DNA of 64,000 nucleotides. Source: Locusta migratoria. Lineage: Eukaryota > Arthropoda > Insecta > Orthoptera > Acrididae. The translations under genes were made by a program, and so were the position numbers. The notes beneath the pieces are model-generated. The model was not told the origin of the DNA. It did not search any database and was given only the letters and a program-made list of their open reading frames with translations. Below, piece by piece: positions 41,190 to 51,864 of this stretch (within the stretch, counting starts at the first letter, position 1; each line of letters starts with the position of its first letter). The DNA lies in contig CM048750.1 in NCBI GenBank assembly GCA_026315105.1, forward strand, positions 263,305,151 through 263,369,150, read 5' to 3'.

Positions 41190-42461
41190 GCAGTTGCAGA
41201 AACAAAGAAAAAACGCATGCAAAATTTAAAAAGACACAGAATCCTCAAGACTGGCAACCTGTTACTGAAACTCGCAACCTAGCTCGGACTTCAATACGAG
41301 AAGCCTATAGTAGTTACCACAACGAAATCCAGTCTCGTAATCTTGCAGAAAATCCAAAGAAATTCTGGTCATATGTGAAGTACACTAGCGGCAAAACACA
41401 AACAATACCTTCACTACGCGATAGCAATGGTAATACTACCGATGACAATACTGCTAAGGCAGAATTACTAAACACAGCTTTCCGAAATTCTTTCAACAAA
41501 GAAGACGAAGTGAACACTCCAGTATTCAATCCAAGATCAGCTGCCAGCATGCGAAACTTAGAAGTAGATGTTCCTGGAGTAGTAAAACAACTTAAGTCAC
41601 TAAACAAAAATAAATCTTCCGGGCCAGATTGTATACCAACTAGATTCCTCTCAGAGTATGCTGATGCAATAGCTCCTTACTTAGCTATAATTTACAACCG
41701 ATCACTCAGCGAAAGATCCGTACCCAAAGTTACTCCAATATTCAAGAAAGGCAATAGGATTTTGGAACGAATACTTTGTTCGAATATTATGAACTACCTC
41801 TAAGAGAATGACCTATTAACCAGTAGTCAACATGTATTCAGAACGTATCACTCTTGCGAAACACAGCTTGCCCTTTATTCACATGAAGTGTTAAGTGCCA
41901 TCGACAAGGGATCTCAGATCGATCCCGTATTTCTGGATTTCAGGAAAGGTTACGTTTCATCGGCTTCGAAGATGCATCAGCTCCACCAAAGAGACTGCCT
42001 ACATCACACTTGTGCGTCCTCTCCTGGAGTACTGTTGCCCCTTGTGGGACCCTCACCAGGTGGGACTGACGGAAGACATTGAGAAGGTTCAGAGAAGGGC
42101 AGCTCGTTTTGTTTTATCACGTTACGGGGGGGAAAGCGTCACGGAAATGTTGCACGAATTGGGGTGGAAATCATTAAAAGAATGACGTTCTTCATTGCGG
42201 CGTGATCTGTTTACGAAATTTCAATCATCGACTTTTAGTTCTGAATGTGAAAATATTTTGCTAGCACCCACCTACTTAGGGAGACATGACCATCCCAATA
42301 AAATACGAGAAATCAAATCGAAAACGGAACGATTTAGGTGTTCTTTCTTCCCGCGCTATTAGAGAATGGAACGGTAGGGAAAAGTTATGAAAGTGGTTAA
42401 TGAACCCTCTGACAGGCACTTGAATGTGATTTGCAGAGTATCTATGTAGATGTAGATGTAA
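41190..42461 (+). mobile_element. LINE-B copy 3, 3' half (inverted segment)
   Basis: Starts in the endonuclease-RT linker at a point equal to about 20010 in the full LINE-B. It runs to the hexamer tail (ATGTAGATGTAGATGTA). An internal deletion of about 0.54 kb at 41945 removes the RT palm including FADD. Together with the minus-strand piece at 43132 it accounts for one LINE-B insertion. Confidence 0.88.
41375..42185 (+). pseudogene. LINE-B ORF2 linker and RT ends
   Basis: 41375-41803 encodes SLRDSNGNTTDD, the LNKNKSSGPDCIPTRFLSEY block and SVPKVTPIFKKGNR; it retains the sequence deleted from the copy at 19.58 kb. A stop follows at 41801-41803. 41895-42185 joins LDFRK to the post-catalytic region, with LLEYCCPLWDPHQVGL. 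It has no catalytic core. Confidence 0.85.
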
Positions 42462-42477
42462 TACACTACTGGCCATT

Positions 42478-42702
42478 AAAATTGCTACGCCGGCCACGGT
42501 GGCCGAGGGGACTGAGGCGCTCAGGTCACGGTCTGCACGGCCACTACGGTCCGGGGTTCGAATCCCCCCTCGGGCATGGATGTTTGTGCCGTCCTTAGTC
42601 TTAGCTAGTTCATAAGTAGTTTGTAGGCTTAGGGACTGATGACCCAGTAGTTAAGTCCCATAAGTTCTACAAACATTTGAACATTTTTTTGAAAATTGCT
42701 AC
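42478..42702 (+). mobile_element. SINE S1 in the Tc1 end, with target-site duplication
   Basis: S1 (42489-42691) is flanked by AAAATTGCTAC (42478-42488, 42692-42702), which is part of the Tc1 inverted repeat. Confidence 0.93.
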
Positions 42703-43118
42703 ACCAAGAAGAAATGCAGATGATAAACAGGTATTCATTGGATAAATATACAAGAACTGTGGCATGTGATTACATTTTCACGCAATTTGGGTGCATAGAT
42801 CCTGAGAAATCAGTACCCAGAACAACCTCCTCTGGCCGTAATAACGGCCTTGACACGCCTGGGCATTGAGACAAACAGAGCATGGATGGCGTGTACAGTT
42901 ACAGATGCCCATGCAGCTTCAACACGATACCACAGTTAATCAAGAGTAATGACTGGCGTATTGTGACGAGCCAATTGCTTGGCCACCATCGACCAGACGT
43001 TTTCAGTTGGTGAGAGATTTGGAGAATGTGCTGGCCAAGGGAGCAGTCGAACATTTGCCGTATCCAGTTTCGCCCTACAGGACCTGCAACATGCGGTCGT
43101 TCATTATACTGCTGAAAT
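42700..43118 (-). pseudogene. Tc1 transposase C-terminal domain
   Basis: The minus strand reads WPAHSPNLSPTENVWSMV, which contains the third catalytic residue (Glu of the DD34E triad in SPxEN), then AKQLARHNTPVITLD, a stop in place of the next residue, and RVEAAWASVTVHAIHALF, MPRRVKAVI. A TGA closes the frame after CSGY. It is an old copy with one internal stop. Confidence 0.85.
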
Positions 43119-43132
43119 GTAGGATTTCTGCT

Positions 43133-44400
43133 TACTGTATGTGTACCACGAGGGGTCAGCCCCCTCTTTTATTAATTTATTTGGTATAAATCTCTCGATT
43201 GCTACTGATATTATGTCTTTCAAAGTAAGCCACAACTGATCTACACTCGCATTTTTAGTTTTGAAAGACTGGAGACTATCACTCAGGAAAGTGTGAAGCG
43301 AATTTTTATCTGCTTTATTGAATAGATATATTTTTCGTTTATTTTTGGTGCATTTGGGCATTTCGACATTCAGTCTCGTTACTACAACTCGATGTTCGCT
43401 AATCCCTGTATCTGTTTTGATACTCTTTCTAGCTCAGGATTATTTGTTGCTAGGAGATCAAGGGTATTTTCGCAACCACTTACTGTTCTAGTGGGTCCAT
43501 GAACTAACTTTTCGAAGTAGTTTTCAGAAAAAGCATTCAGAACTAGTTCGGACGATGTTTTATATTTGCCGCCGGTTCTGAATACGTAATTATGCCAACA
43601 TATCGAGGTAAATTAAAGTCGCCACCGATTATAACAGTATACTTCGGATACCTATTTGAAATGTGATTCAACCTTTCTTTGAACATTTCGGCAACCGCAT
43701 CGTCTGAGTCAGGAGGCCGATAAAAAGATCCAATTGTTAATTTATTCCGGTTGTCAGGAATAACCTCTACCCAGACCAACTCACAGGAAGTACCTGTCTC
43801 AATTTCGCTGCAGGATAAACCGTTAGTAACAGCAATAAACACGCCACCCCCTTTTTTATTTATTCTATAGACGATTTGACCTTTGACCATTTGGACCTTT
43901 GAAAAAATTTCGGCCGAACTTATCTCAGGCGTCAGCCGTAACGATTTGTGTCTCATTACTTTCTATCAGCGCTTGGAGCTCTGGAACTTTCCCATTACAG
44001 CTACGACAATTTACAACTGTTATACCAATGGTTTCTAGATTTGCCTTCTTCCTGTGTCTGACCTGCCCCGTTTGAGACAAACCCATTTTGTGCATTTACA
44101 AAAACTCTAACCTAAAAAAAAAAAATAAAAAAAATAAAAAAAAAATAAAAATAAAAAAAAGCCCAGTCCACGCCACACAGCCCCCTCTACCCGTGTAGCC
44201 ACTTCCTGAGTAGTGGACTCCTATTTAGCGGAACCCGAAAACCCACCACCCTTTGACGTAAGTCGAGGAATCTGCAGCCCACACTGTCGCAGAACCGTCT
44301 GAGCCTCTGATTCAGACCCTCCACTCGGCTCTGAACCAAAGGCCCACAGTCAGTCCTGTCGACAATACTGCAGATGGTGAGCTCCGCTTTCATCTCGCAA
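43133..44400 (-). pseudogene. LINE-B ORF1 end and endonuclease
   Basis: 44187-44393 is the C-terminal part of the ORF1 esterase (MKAELTICSIVDRTDCGPLV). 43543-43956 is the endonuclease, with GGGVFIAV, GSFYRPPDSDDAV and IGGDFNLP; a frameshift follows FNLP. 43104-43361 is the linker (FIPNKLIKEGADPSWYT). The SEH catalytic-His region lies in a broken frame near 43400. Confidence 0.85.
44114..44160. repeat. A-rich run with T interruptions
   Basis: An expanded (A)nT tract sits at the LINE-B ORF1/ORF2 junction, where the intact copy has only six A's. It probably arose by slippage. Confidence 0.85.
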
Positions 44401-44562
44401 GCAAAACAATTAGTGTAAAATAATGCTGCAAAAAATAACTAAACAAGTTTTGGCTTAGATCGCTCGCACCCGCTCCGCTTTCATCTCGCAAGCAAGACAA
44501 TTAGTGTAAAATAATGCTGCAAAAAATAACTAAACAAGTTTTGGCTTAGATCGCTCGCACCC
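44381..44562. repeat. 91-bp tandem duplication at LINE-B 5' junction
   Basis: Two copies (44381-44471, 44472-44562) start GCTCCGCTTTCATCTCGCAAGC and differ at about one base. The unit spans the LINE-B/flank junction, so it formed after the LINE inserted and recently. Confidence 0.93.
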
Positions 44563-44930
44563 CTGGCGTCCTGTCGTCGTCAGTGACGGGCATGCGGAGT
44601 AAAAATCGGCCGAGAGAAAGATGGTCAGCAGAGTGCGGGAAGACTGGACGGTGACTCACGGCGGCTACCGTGGCGTCGGCAGCGTCCCGCACAAAGGCGA
44701 GAGAAATGGCGCCGCGGAGCACCTGTACGCGCCGGCGTGATGCACGGCCGCGCGCATGCGCACAGCGACGGCCGGTAAATCTAGCCGCGACGCTGACCTC
44801 ATCCGCGGCCTAGCGGGTCGTGGGAGGCGCTGTCTGACCCGCGGCAACAAAGCCACGCGCCACAGCCGTAACTCAGCACATTTTTACACGACCCACACTG
44901 GCGACGACCGTCCGCCTGTCAAGCGCACCT
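44563..44930. other. CpG-rich stretch without recognised feature
   Basis: GC- and CpG-rich DNA (GCGCCGCGGAGCACC, CGGCCGCGCGCATGCGCACAG). Frames at 44665-44856 (minus) and 44756-44965 (plus) lack recognised domains. Possible roles are a transposon promoter or CpG island; I see no direct evidence for either. Confidence 0.4.
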
Positions 44931-45068
44931 GCGCCTGTCCGCGCAATTACGACCAACCTGAGTAGTGCTCCGACTGCCTCACGTCGATGGAGCATTGTTT
45001 GGTTATACCGGATCCTACCGAGTTAGGAGGAAGGAGGTTGAAGACATGAGTAACATCAAAATTGGCGA

Positions 45069-47105
45069 GCCGGCCGCGGTGGCCGAGGGGACTGAGGCGC
45101 TCCAGTCACGGTCTGCACGGCCACTACGGTCGGGGGTTCGAATCCCCCCTCGGGCATGGATATTTGTGCCGTCCTTAGGATAAGCTAGTTGATAAGTAGT
45201 TTGGCAGCTTAGAGACTGATGACCCCGTAATTAAGACCAATAAATAAAATAATAAAAAAAATTTTTAAAAAAAATTGGCGGACGACATATTAGGTTCCAC
45301 TACCGTCTGATTAGATGTTCAAATGTTTGTAAATCTATCGGACCAAACTGCGTCGTCATCAGTCCGTAGTTTGCAAACTACTTAAACCTAGGTAAACTAA
45401 CCTACGGACAACACACGCGAGCCGCGGTGGCCGAGGGGACTGAGGCGTTCCAGTCACGGTCTGCACGGCCACTACGGTCGGGGGTTCGAATCCCCCCGCG
45501 GGCATGGATATTTGTGCCGTCCTTAGTCTTAGCTAGTTTATAAGTAGTTTGTAAGCTTAGAGACTGATGACCCCGTAATTAAGACCAATAAATAAAATAA
45601 TAAAAAAAATTTTTAAAAAAAATTGGCGGACGACATATTAGGTTTCACTACCGTCTGATTAGATGTTCAAATGTTTGTAAATCTATCGGACCAAACTGCG
45701 TCGTCATCAGTCCGTAGTTTACAAACTACTTAAACCTAGGTAAACTAACCTACGGACAACACACGCGAGCCGCGGTGGCCGAGGGGACTGAGGCGTTCCA
45801 GTCACGGTCTGCACGGCCACTACGGTCGGGGTTTCGAATCCCCCCTCGGGCATGGATATTTGTGCCGTCCTTAGTCTTAGCTAGTTTATAAGTAGTTTGT
45901 AAGCTTAGAGACTGATGACCCCGTAATTAAGACCAATAAATAAAATAATAAAAAAATTTTTAAAAAAAAATTGGCGGACGACATATTAGGTTCCACTACC
46001 GTCTGATTAGATGTTCAAATGTTTGTAAATCTATCGGACCAAACTGCGTCGTCATCAGTCCGTAGTTTACAAACTACTTAAACCTAGGTAAACTAACCTA
46101 CGGACAACACACGCGAGCCGCGGTGGCCGAGAGGACTGAGGCGTTCCAGTCACGGTCTGCACGGCCACTACGGTCGGGGGTTCGAATCCCCCCTCGGGCA
46201 TGGATATTTGTGCCGTCCTTAGTCTTAGCTAGTTCATAAGTAGTTTGTAAGCTTAGAGACTGATGACCCCGTAATTAAGACCAATAAATAAAATAATAAA
46301 AAAAATTTTTTTTTAAATTGGCGGACGACATATTAGTTTTCACTACCGTCTGATTAGATGTTCAAATGTTTGTAAATCTATCGGACCAAACTGCGTCGTC
46401 ATCAGTCCGTAGTTTACAAACTACTTAAACCTAGGTAAACTAACCTACGGACAACACACGCGAGCCGCGGTGGCCGAGGGGACTGAGGCGTTTCAGTCAC
46501 GGTCTGCACGGCCACTACGGTCGGGGGTTCGAATCCCCCCTCGGGCATGGATATTTGTGCCGTCCTTAGTCTTAGCTAGTTCATAAGTAGTTTGGCAGCT
46601 TAGAGACTGATGACCCCGTAATTAAAACCAATAAATAAAATAAAAAAAAATTAAAAAAAATTGGCGAACGACATATTAGGTTTCACTACCGTCTGATTAG
46701 ATGTTCAAATGTTTGTAAATCTATAGGACCAAACTGCGTCATCAGTCCGTAGCTTACAAACTACTTAAACCTAGGTAAACTAACCTACGGACAACACACG
46801 CCAGCCGCGGTGGCCGAGGGGACTGAGGCGCTCCAGTCACGGTCTGCACGGCCACTACGGTTGGGGGTTCGAATACCCCCTCGGGCATGGATATTTGTGC
46901 CGTCTTTAGTGTTAGCTAGTTCATAAGTAGTTTGTAAGTTTAGGGACTGATGACCCCATAGTTAAGTCCCATAAGCTTAACAAACATTTGAACATTTTTT
47001 TGACAACACACACATCCATGCCCTAGGGAGGACTCGAACCTCCACGGCGAGCAACCGCGCGCTCCGCAGCGAGACGCTTTAGACCGCTCGGCTTCTCCAC
47101 CGCGG
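45069..47105 (+). repeat. 348-bp tandem array of SINE-derived units
   Basis: Six S1 heads recur at 45073, 45421, 45769, 46117, 46464 and 46804 (periods 348, 348, 348, 347, 340). Each unit is S1 head and body (+), an A-rich stretch, a 41-bp slice of LINE-E (ATTGGCGGACGACATATTAG ...), then the tail half of an S1b (-). Units differ at only a few bases, apart from A-run length. The last unit runs into the complete S1b head (to 47105). See findings for the origin. Confidence 0.93.
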
Positions 47106-47115
47106 CCTGTCTGAT
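46994..47115 (-). mobile_element. S1b head, right end of the SINE nest
   Basis: ACACATCCATGCCCTAGG to CCACCGCGGCC is the tRNA-like head of an S1b in reverse orientation. The LINE-E repeat GTCTGATTAG follows at 47106 and also precedes the S1b tail at 46689, marking its target duplication. S1 had inserted inside the S1b (GACAACACAC repeated on both sides). Confidence 0.82.
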
Positions 47116-47318
47116 TAGAAACTCAATAATTGGAGCTAATATAATAATAAGCTTCTTTACTTCTCAGATGGAAAAAGCCTAAAAGCCACACTCAACACCC
47201 TACTCCCATGCACCGAATCCACGCCCTCCTGTGTATTTGCTCCAATATGCAGATGACGTGACATTTCCTTCCTGCCCATCCTACATTCCACTCTTCCCAA
47301 CGTTACCTCCAACTTCAT

Positions 47319-47548
47319 CTCAACAATTTCAAAATTCAAAAAAATGTTCAAATGTTTGTAAAGCTTATTGGACTTAACTATGGGGTCATCAGTACCTATA
47401 CTTACAAACTACTTATGAACTAGCTAATACTAAGGACGGCACAAATATCCATACTCGAGGGGGGGGATTCGAACCCCCGATCGTAGTAGCCGTGCAGACT
47501 GACGCGCCGCAGAAGGCTCGGCTACCGCGGCCGGCCTCAATAATTTCA
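47319..47548 (-). mobile_element. SINE S1 in LINE-E, with target-site duplication
   Basis: S1 (47332-47535) is flanked by CTCAACAATTTCA and CTCAATAATTTCA (one mismatch). Confidence 0.88.
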
Positions 47549-47699
47549 TCTCCTGGTTTGACCAATGGTACCTCTCCATCAACCCAATGAAGCCCAGGCA
47601 ATAATTATAGGAAAACCATCCAATCCTTCCAGTCCTGTGACCTCTACCTCAAAATCCACAACCGGCCTGTCACACGACACAACACAATACAATACTTCG

Positions 47700-48528
47700 C
47701 CTGTTCGCGCAATTATGAGCAACCTGAGTAGTGCTCCGACTGCCTCACATCGATGGAGCATTGTTTGGTTATATCGGAACCTACCGAGTCAGGAGGAAAG
47801 AGGTTGAAGACATGATTGACATCAAAACTGGCGAACGACACACTAGGTTTCACCACCGTCTTATTAGAAACTTAATAATTGGAGCTAATATGATAAGAAG
47901 CTTCTTTACTTCCCAGATGTCGGGCCCGGTGGTCTTGGGGTAAAGCGTTCGACTGGAAACAGAAAGGTCGCGGGTTTAAAACCCGGTCGGACCTCTGATT
48001 TTTTTAGTCTGCACTTTAACCCATCCTTCACCTCTCAACGATGTGAGGAGTCGCCAGAAACGACACGTGGTTCGGATTCCACGTTAAGCTGTAGGTCCCC
48101 TTTCCCCAGGAGGATAACTGGGGTAGGCTAGGGACACGCAAGTCGCCGAAGTGGCGGCCAATTGAAAGACTTGCACCAGGCCAATGAAATTATTATTATT
48201 ATTACTTCCCATATGGTAGAAACCTAAAAGCCAGACTCCATACCCTACTCCCATGCCCCAAATCCACGCCCTCCTGTGTATTTGCTTCAATATGCAGATG
48301 ACATGACATTCCCTTCTTGCCCATCCTACATTCCACTCTCCCCAACGTTCCCTCCAACTACATCTCAACAATTTCATCTCCTGGTTTAACCAATGGTACC
48401 TCTCCATCAATCCCAATGAATCCCAGGCAATAACTGTAGGAAAACCACCCAATCCTTCCACTCCTGTGACCTGTACGTCAAAATCCACAACTGGTCTGTC
48501 ACCCATCCCAACACAATACCGTCTCAAA
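47700..48528 (+). mobile_element. LINE-E copy 2 (direct tandem copy)
   Basis: The sequence repeats LINE-E copy 1 from GCCTGTTCGCGCAATTATG onwards. It is interrupted by SINE S3. RT blocks are readable in shifted frames: LLQYADDMTFPSC (catalytic YADD) and NFISWFNQWYLSINPNESQA. There are several frame breaks. Jockey-like, by the W-x2-W-x-LxINPxK/ESQA motif. Confidence 0.72.
47906..48215 (+). mobile_element. SINE S3 with target-site duplication
   Basis: A tRNA-like head (TGGTCTTGGGGTAAAGCG A box, GGTTTAAAACCCGG B box), a conserved body (GTCGCCGAAGTGGCGGCCAA) and an (ATT)n tail make up 47920-48201. The repeat TTACTTCCCAGATG/TTACTTCCCATATG flanks it. It is the only copy of this family in the window. 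Confidence 0.85.
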
Positions 48529-48575
48529 TGACCAAGCTGTCAACGGGACGTTAAACCCTAAGCTTCCTTCTTTCC
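48529..48575 (+). mobile_element. SINE S2 3'-end scrap
   Basis: AAATGACCAAGCTGTCAACGG and ACGTTAAACCCTAAGCTTCC match the S2 tail; the head is missing. Confidence 0.7.
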
Positions 48576-48830
48576 ATCCAAAAAAATACGATACCTCATT
48601 CTAACACTCAATTTAAACCTAACCTAGAAACCACGCCTACTAACTATCCATACAAAGGCATAGATTTGACTTACATTGATGTTCAGTAGAAAGCTAGTAC
48701 TGGATGGAACGTTTTACGAGTAAGTTATTACATCTTCATATTTTGCAGACGTTATCCACATACGCCACTGAATTTACTTGCAGAAGTTTCTTCGTAACGC
48801 TGCGCGTTTGGTGATACAAAATTTGTTTAA

Positions 48831-48832
<2 letters not shown>

Positions 48833-48882
<50 letters not shown>
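48833..48882. repeat. (TG)25 microsatellite at LINE-A 3' end
   Basis: 50 bp of TG directly abuts the 3' end of LINE-A copy 5, where other copies have (CAA)n. Confidence 0.95.
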
Positions 48883-48886
<4 letters not shown>

Positions 48887-50450
48887 ATGATCTTCAGTCC
48901 GGAGACTGGTTTGATGCAGCTCTCCACCCTACTCTATCCTGAGCAAGCCTTTTCATCTCCTCATAAGAACGACAACCCACATCCACTTGAATCTGCTTAC
49001 TATACGCGTCTCTTGGTCTCCCTCTGCGATTTTTACCCCACACACTTCCCTCCAATGCTAAATTTACGATTCCTCGATGTCTAAGAATGTGTCCTACCAA
49101 GCGATCCCTTCTTTTGGTCAGGGTATGCCAAATATTCCTTTTCTCACCAATTCTGTCCAGTACCTCTTCATTAGTTATGCGATCTACCCACCTAATCTTC
49201 AGCATTCATCTGTAGCACCACATTTCAAAAGCCTCTATTCTCTTCTTGTCCGCACTGCTTATCGTCCATTTTTCACTCCCGTACAAGGTAACACTCCACA
49301 CAAATGCCTTCAGAAAAGACTTCCTTACACTTAAATTAATATTCGATGTTAGCAAATTTCTCTTTTTCAAAAATGCTTTTCTTCCCATTGCCATTCTGCA
49401 TTTCATATCCTCTGTACTGCGACCATCACATGTTATTTTACTACCCAAGTAACAAAACTCATCTACCACCTTCATTGTTTCATTACCCAATCTAATTCCA
49501 TCAGCATCGCCTGATTTTCTAAGACCGCATTCCATTATTTTTCTTTTGCTCTTGTTAATGTTCATTTTATACGCTCTCTTGAACACACTGACCATTCCAT
49601 TTAACTGCTCTTCCAGGTCATGTGCTGTCTCTGATAGAATTACAATGTCATCAGAAAAACGCAATGTTTTCATTTCTTCCCCCTGAACTTTAATCCCTAT
49701 TCCAAATTTTTCCTTGCTTTCCTTCACCGCTTTCTCGATGTACAAATTGAATAACATCGGAGAAAGGCTACAACCCTGTCTTACTCCCTTCCCAACTGAT
49801 GCTTCCCTTTCATGCCCTTCGAATCTAATAACTGCGGTCTGGCTTTTGTACAAGTTGTAAATAACTCTCCCTGTATTTTACCCCTGCTGACTTCAGAATT
49901 TGAAAGAGTGTATTCCAGTCAACATTGTCAAATGCTTTCTCCAAATCTACAAAAGCTAAAAATGTAGGTTTGCCTTTCCTTAATCTATCTTCTAAGATAA
50001 GACGTAAAGTGAGTATTGCCTCCCGGGTTCCTACGTTCCTCCTGAACCCAAACTGATCTTCCCCGAGGTCAGCTTCTACCAGCTTTTCCATTCTCCTGTA
50101 GATAATTCGTTTTAAAATTTTTCAACCATGACTTATCAATCTGATGGTTCTGTAATTTTCACACCTGTCTGCACCTGATTTCTTTGGAATGGGGATTATA
50201 ACATTTTTCTTAAAGTCTGAGGGTATTTCGCCTGTCTCATACATCCTACAAACCAGTAGGATAGTTTTGTCATGGCTGGCTCTCCCAGAGACTTTAGTAG
50301 CTCTGAGGGTATGTCATCTACTCCTGGGGCCTTATTCTGACCTAGGTCTTACAGGGCTCTGTCAAATTCCTCTCTCAGTATAGTATATCCCATTTCATGT
50401 TGATCTACTTCCTCTTCCCTTCCTACAACATCATCTCTAAGTTTGTACAA
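48883..50450 (-). mobile_element. LINE-A copy 5 (minus strand)
   Basis: Complementary copy from the linker (50450) to the 3' end (48883). It contains the uninterrupted form of the site where LINE-B split copy 2, reading GGATAGAGTAGGGTGG. Confidence 0.9.
48894..50091 (-). pseudogene. LINE-A reverse transcriptase, three frames
   Basis: 49825-50091 has MEKLVEADLGEDQFGFRRNVG and FVDLEKAFDNVDW. 49206-49853 has VRQGCSLSPMLFNLYIE, an active site reading FSDD and the SETWT-like SEKWT block. 48894-49205 has LKIRWVDRITNEEV and the RGRPRDAYSKQI C-terminus. One frameshift near 49860 and one stop at 49206 separate them. A linker remnant (50189-50383) lies upstream. Confidence 0.87.
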
Positions 50451-50660
50451 ATTAAAAATATAAAATCTTTACAATTTCCATAATTCGACAGTTTTCATTT
50501 GGGGCAGTCTTTTTGAGATCGAAACTTTGGTGCCGACTTTTTGGCAAGGTGGTAAAAATGACAACTTGGAAAACTGATTGCGGTCATATGACTGTACCGA
50601 TTTTGACATTTGCAAGTGCGGACCGTTTAGAGTGTTCTCAGGGAGAACACGGGCCAGTCT
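50451..50660. other. No recognisable gene
   Basis: Short spacer before an S1 copy; nothing was recognised. Confidence 0.4.
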
Positions 50661-50880
50661 CCCCCCCCCCCCTGCCGGCCGCGGTGGCCGAGGGGACTAA
50701 GACGCTCCAGTGACGGTCTGCACGGCCACTACGGTCGGGGGTTTGAATCCCCCTCGGGAATGGGTATTTGTGCCGTCTTAGTTCGTAAGTAGTTCTTAAG
50801 TGTTTTGTAAGTTTAGGGACTGATGACTCCTTAGTTAAGTCCCATAGACTATACAAACATTTGAACATTCCCCCCCCCCT
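50661..50880 (+). mobile_element. SINE S1 flanked by C-runs
   Basis: S1 (about 50674-50868) has poly-C tracts ending CT on both sides (about 50660-50673 and 50870-50880), consistent with insertion into a C-run that was duplicated. Confidence 0.85.
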
Positions 50881-51864
50881 CTCCCAACAGCCGCTCACCC
50901 GCTCTGGCCCAAGGCACTGCGCGCTTGCACGCTTCTCTTTACTAATCGAATAGTAACACTAGAAAACAATGCAACGAATCCAAGTATTTTTACTTACTGG
51001 TAAAAGTATTCAATATTAAGCTCCATGATGCACATCACAGTAAAATGTAAATTACGCACACTATCTCCCTTCAGTATTGCTCTTTATAAAATCCATATCA
51101 CACTGTATGGTTACAGTAATTGCAGCTTCTTAAAACAATAAAAGAAACCCAACCTTTCTATTATATGTTTATCCTAGGCTGAGAAAAGTTTACTTGAGAA
51201 AAATCACAACAACGTTTTTTTGATTAATTGAAAAATTCTATAATTCGACATTCCCACTGTCAATTTATGTGCCTATTACCTATTAAAATTTCATTAACAT
51301 CGGACAAGAAAACTGCGCAACCATACTTAATAATTGGAGATACGAGTCGTAGCCAAATTGCCACATACAGCTGATAACCTGCCAGGCAGCCATATTGCAC
51401 TCACGAATCGGATGCAATCCATGATATTGCCTGGGATTTCCAAGCGATCGGCGATCAGTGACTGATCACTGCGATTTGCCCACACACGTACAATCTACGA
51501 AGCAATCGGTAGCCCATGCGATGGACCGCGATCTGTCGCTCGTGTTTGGGGCCCTTTAGGACTGAAACAAAACATCAAAAGAAACGATTAAACTCACGTG
51601 CCAGTATAACCAAAATAGCGTTTAATCTTCACATACACACAATAAACAAGGAATAAATATAGTTAACTTTTTATTACAGATGCCTCTGCAAATTGACTGC
51701 TGGAACAGAGCTTGCGGCTGCCACACCATCAGGCGCCTGTTATGCTTGTTACAACATTAGATACCTCGTTGCTTACAACTCAGAAAACAAACTGAGAGAG
51801 CTAAGCAAAGGAACTGGTGCCGTTTGGACACTGTTTAGTAAGCATCAGTACTGGAATACACTGC
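50881..51864. other. No recognisable gene
   Basis: AT-rich; no domain, terminal repeat or known repeat was recognised. Confidence 0.45.

Larger units (their letters stand above)
42462..43131 (-). mobile_element. Tc1 transposon terminal part
   Basis: Begins TA then CACTACTGGCCATTAAAATTGC, a Tc1 terminal inverted repeat, interrupted by a SINE at 42489-42691. The rest, to 43131, encodes the transposase C-terminus on the minus strand. The other end is not here. Confidence 0.85.
43132..44404 (-). mobile_element. LINE-B copy 3, 5' half
   Basis: Minus-strand LINE-B from within ORF1 (44404) through the endonuclease to the linker, ending at the DPSWYT block near 43132. This is within a few bases of where the plus-strand half at 41190 begins. 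Confidence 0.88.
44931..47699 (+). mobile_element. LINE-E copy 1, interrupted by SINE array and a SINE
   Basis: Pieces at 44931-45068, 47106-47331 and 47536-47699 join into a Jockey-like RT segment that is repeated uninterrupted at 47700-48528. They encode a YADDVTF-like catalytic block (near 47250) and ISWFDQWYLSINP. The array between 45069 and 47105 and a SINE at 47332-47535 interrupt it. Confidence 0.72.

Noticed and set aside
41190..44404. Twin-priming (5' inversion during LINE integration) as the cause of the opposed LINE-B halves
   Set aside because: In twin priming the inverted 5' part lies upstream of the 3' part with no foreign DNA between. Here it lies downstream, with Tc1 sequence between, and a Tc1 element was split at the same breakpoints.
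45069..47105. Regularly spaced repeats resembling a CRISPR-like array
   Set aside because: The period is 348 bp, the units are SINE-derived, the 'spacers' are identical, and this is eukaryotic DNA.
51541..51570. Possible left hAT inverted repeat (GGGGCCCTTTAGGAC)
   Set aside because: Similarity to the right end is too weak and the flanking 8-bp duplication is absent.
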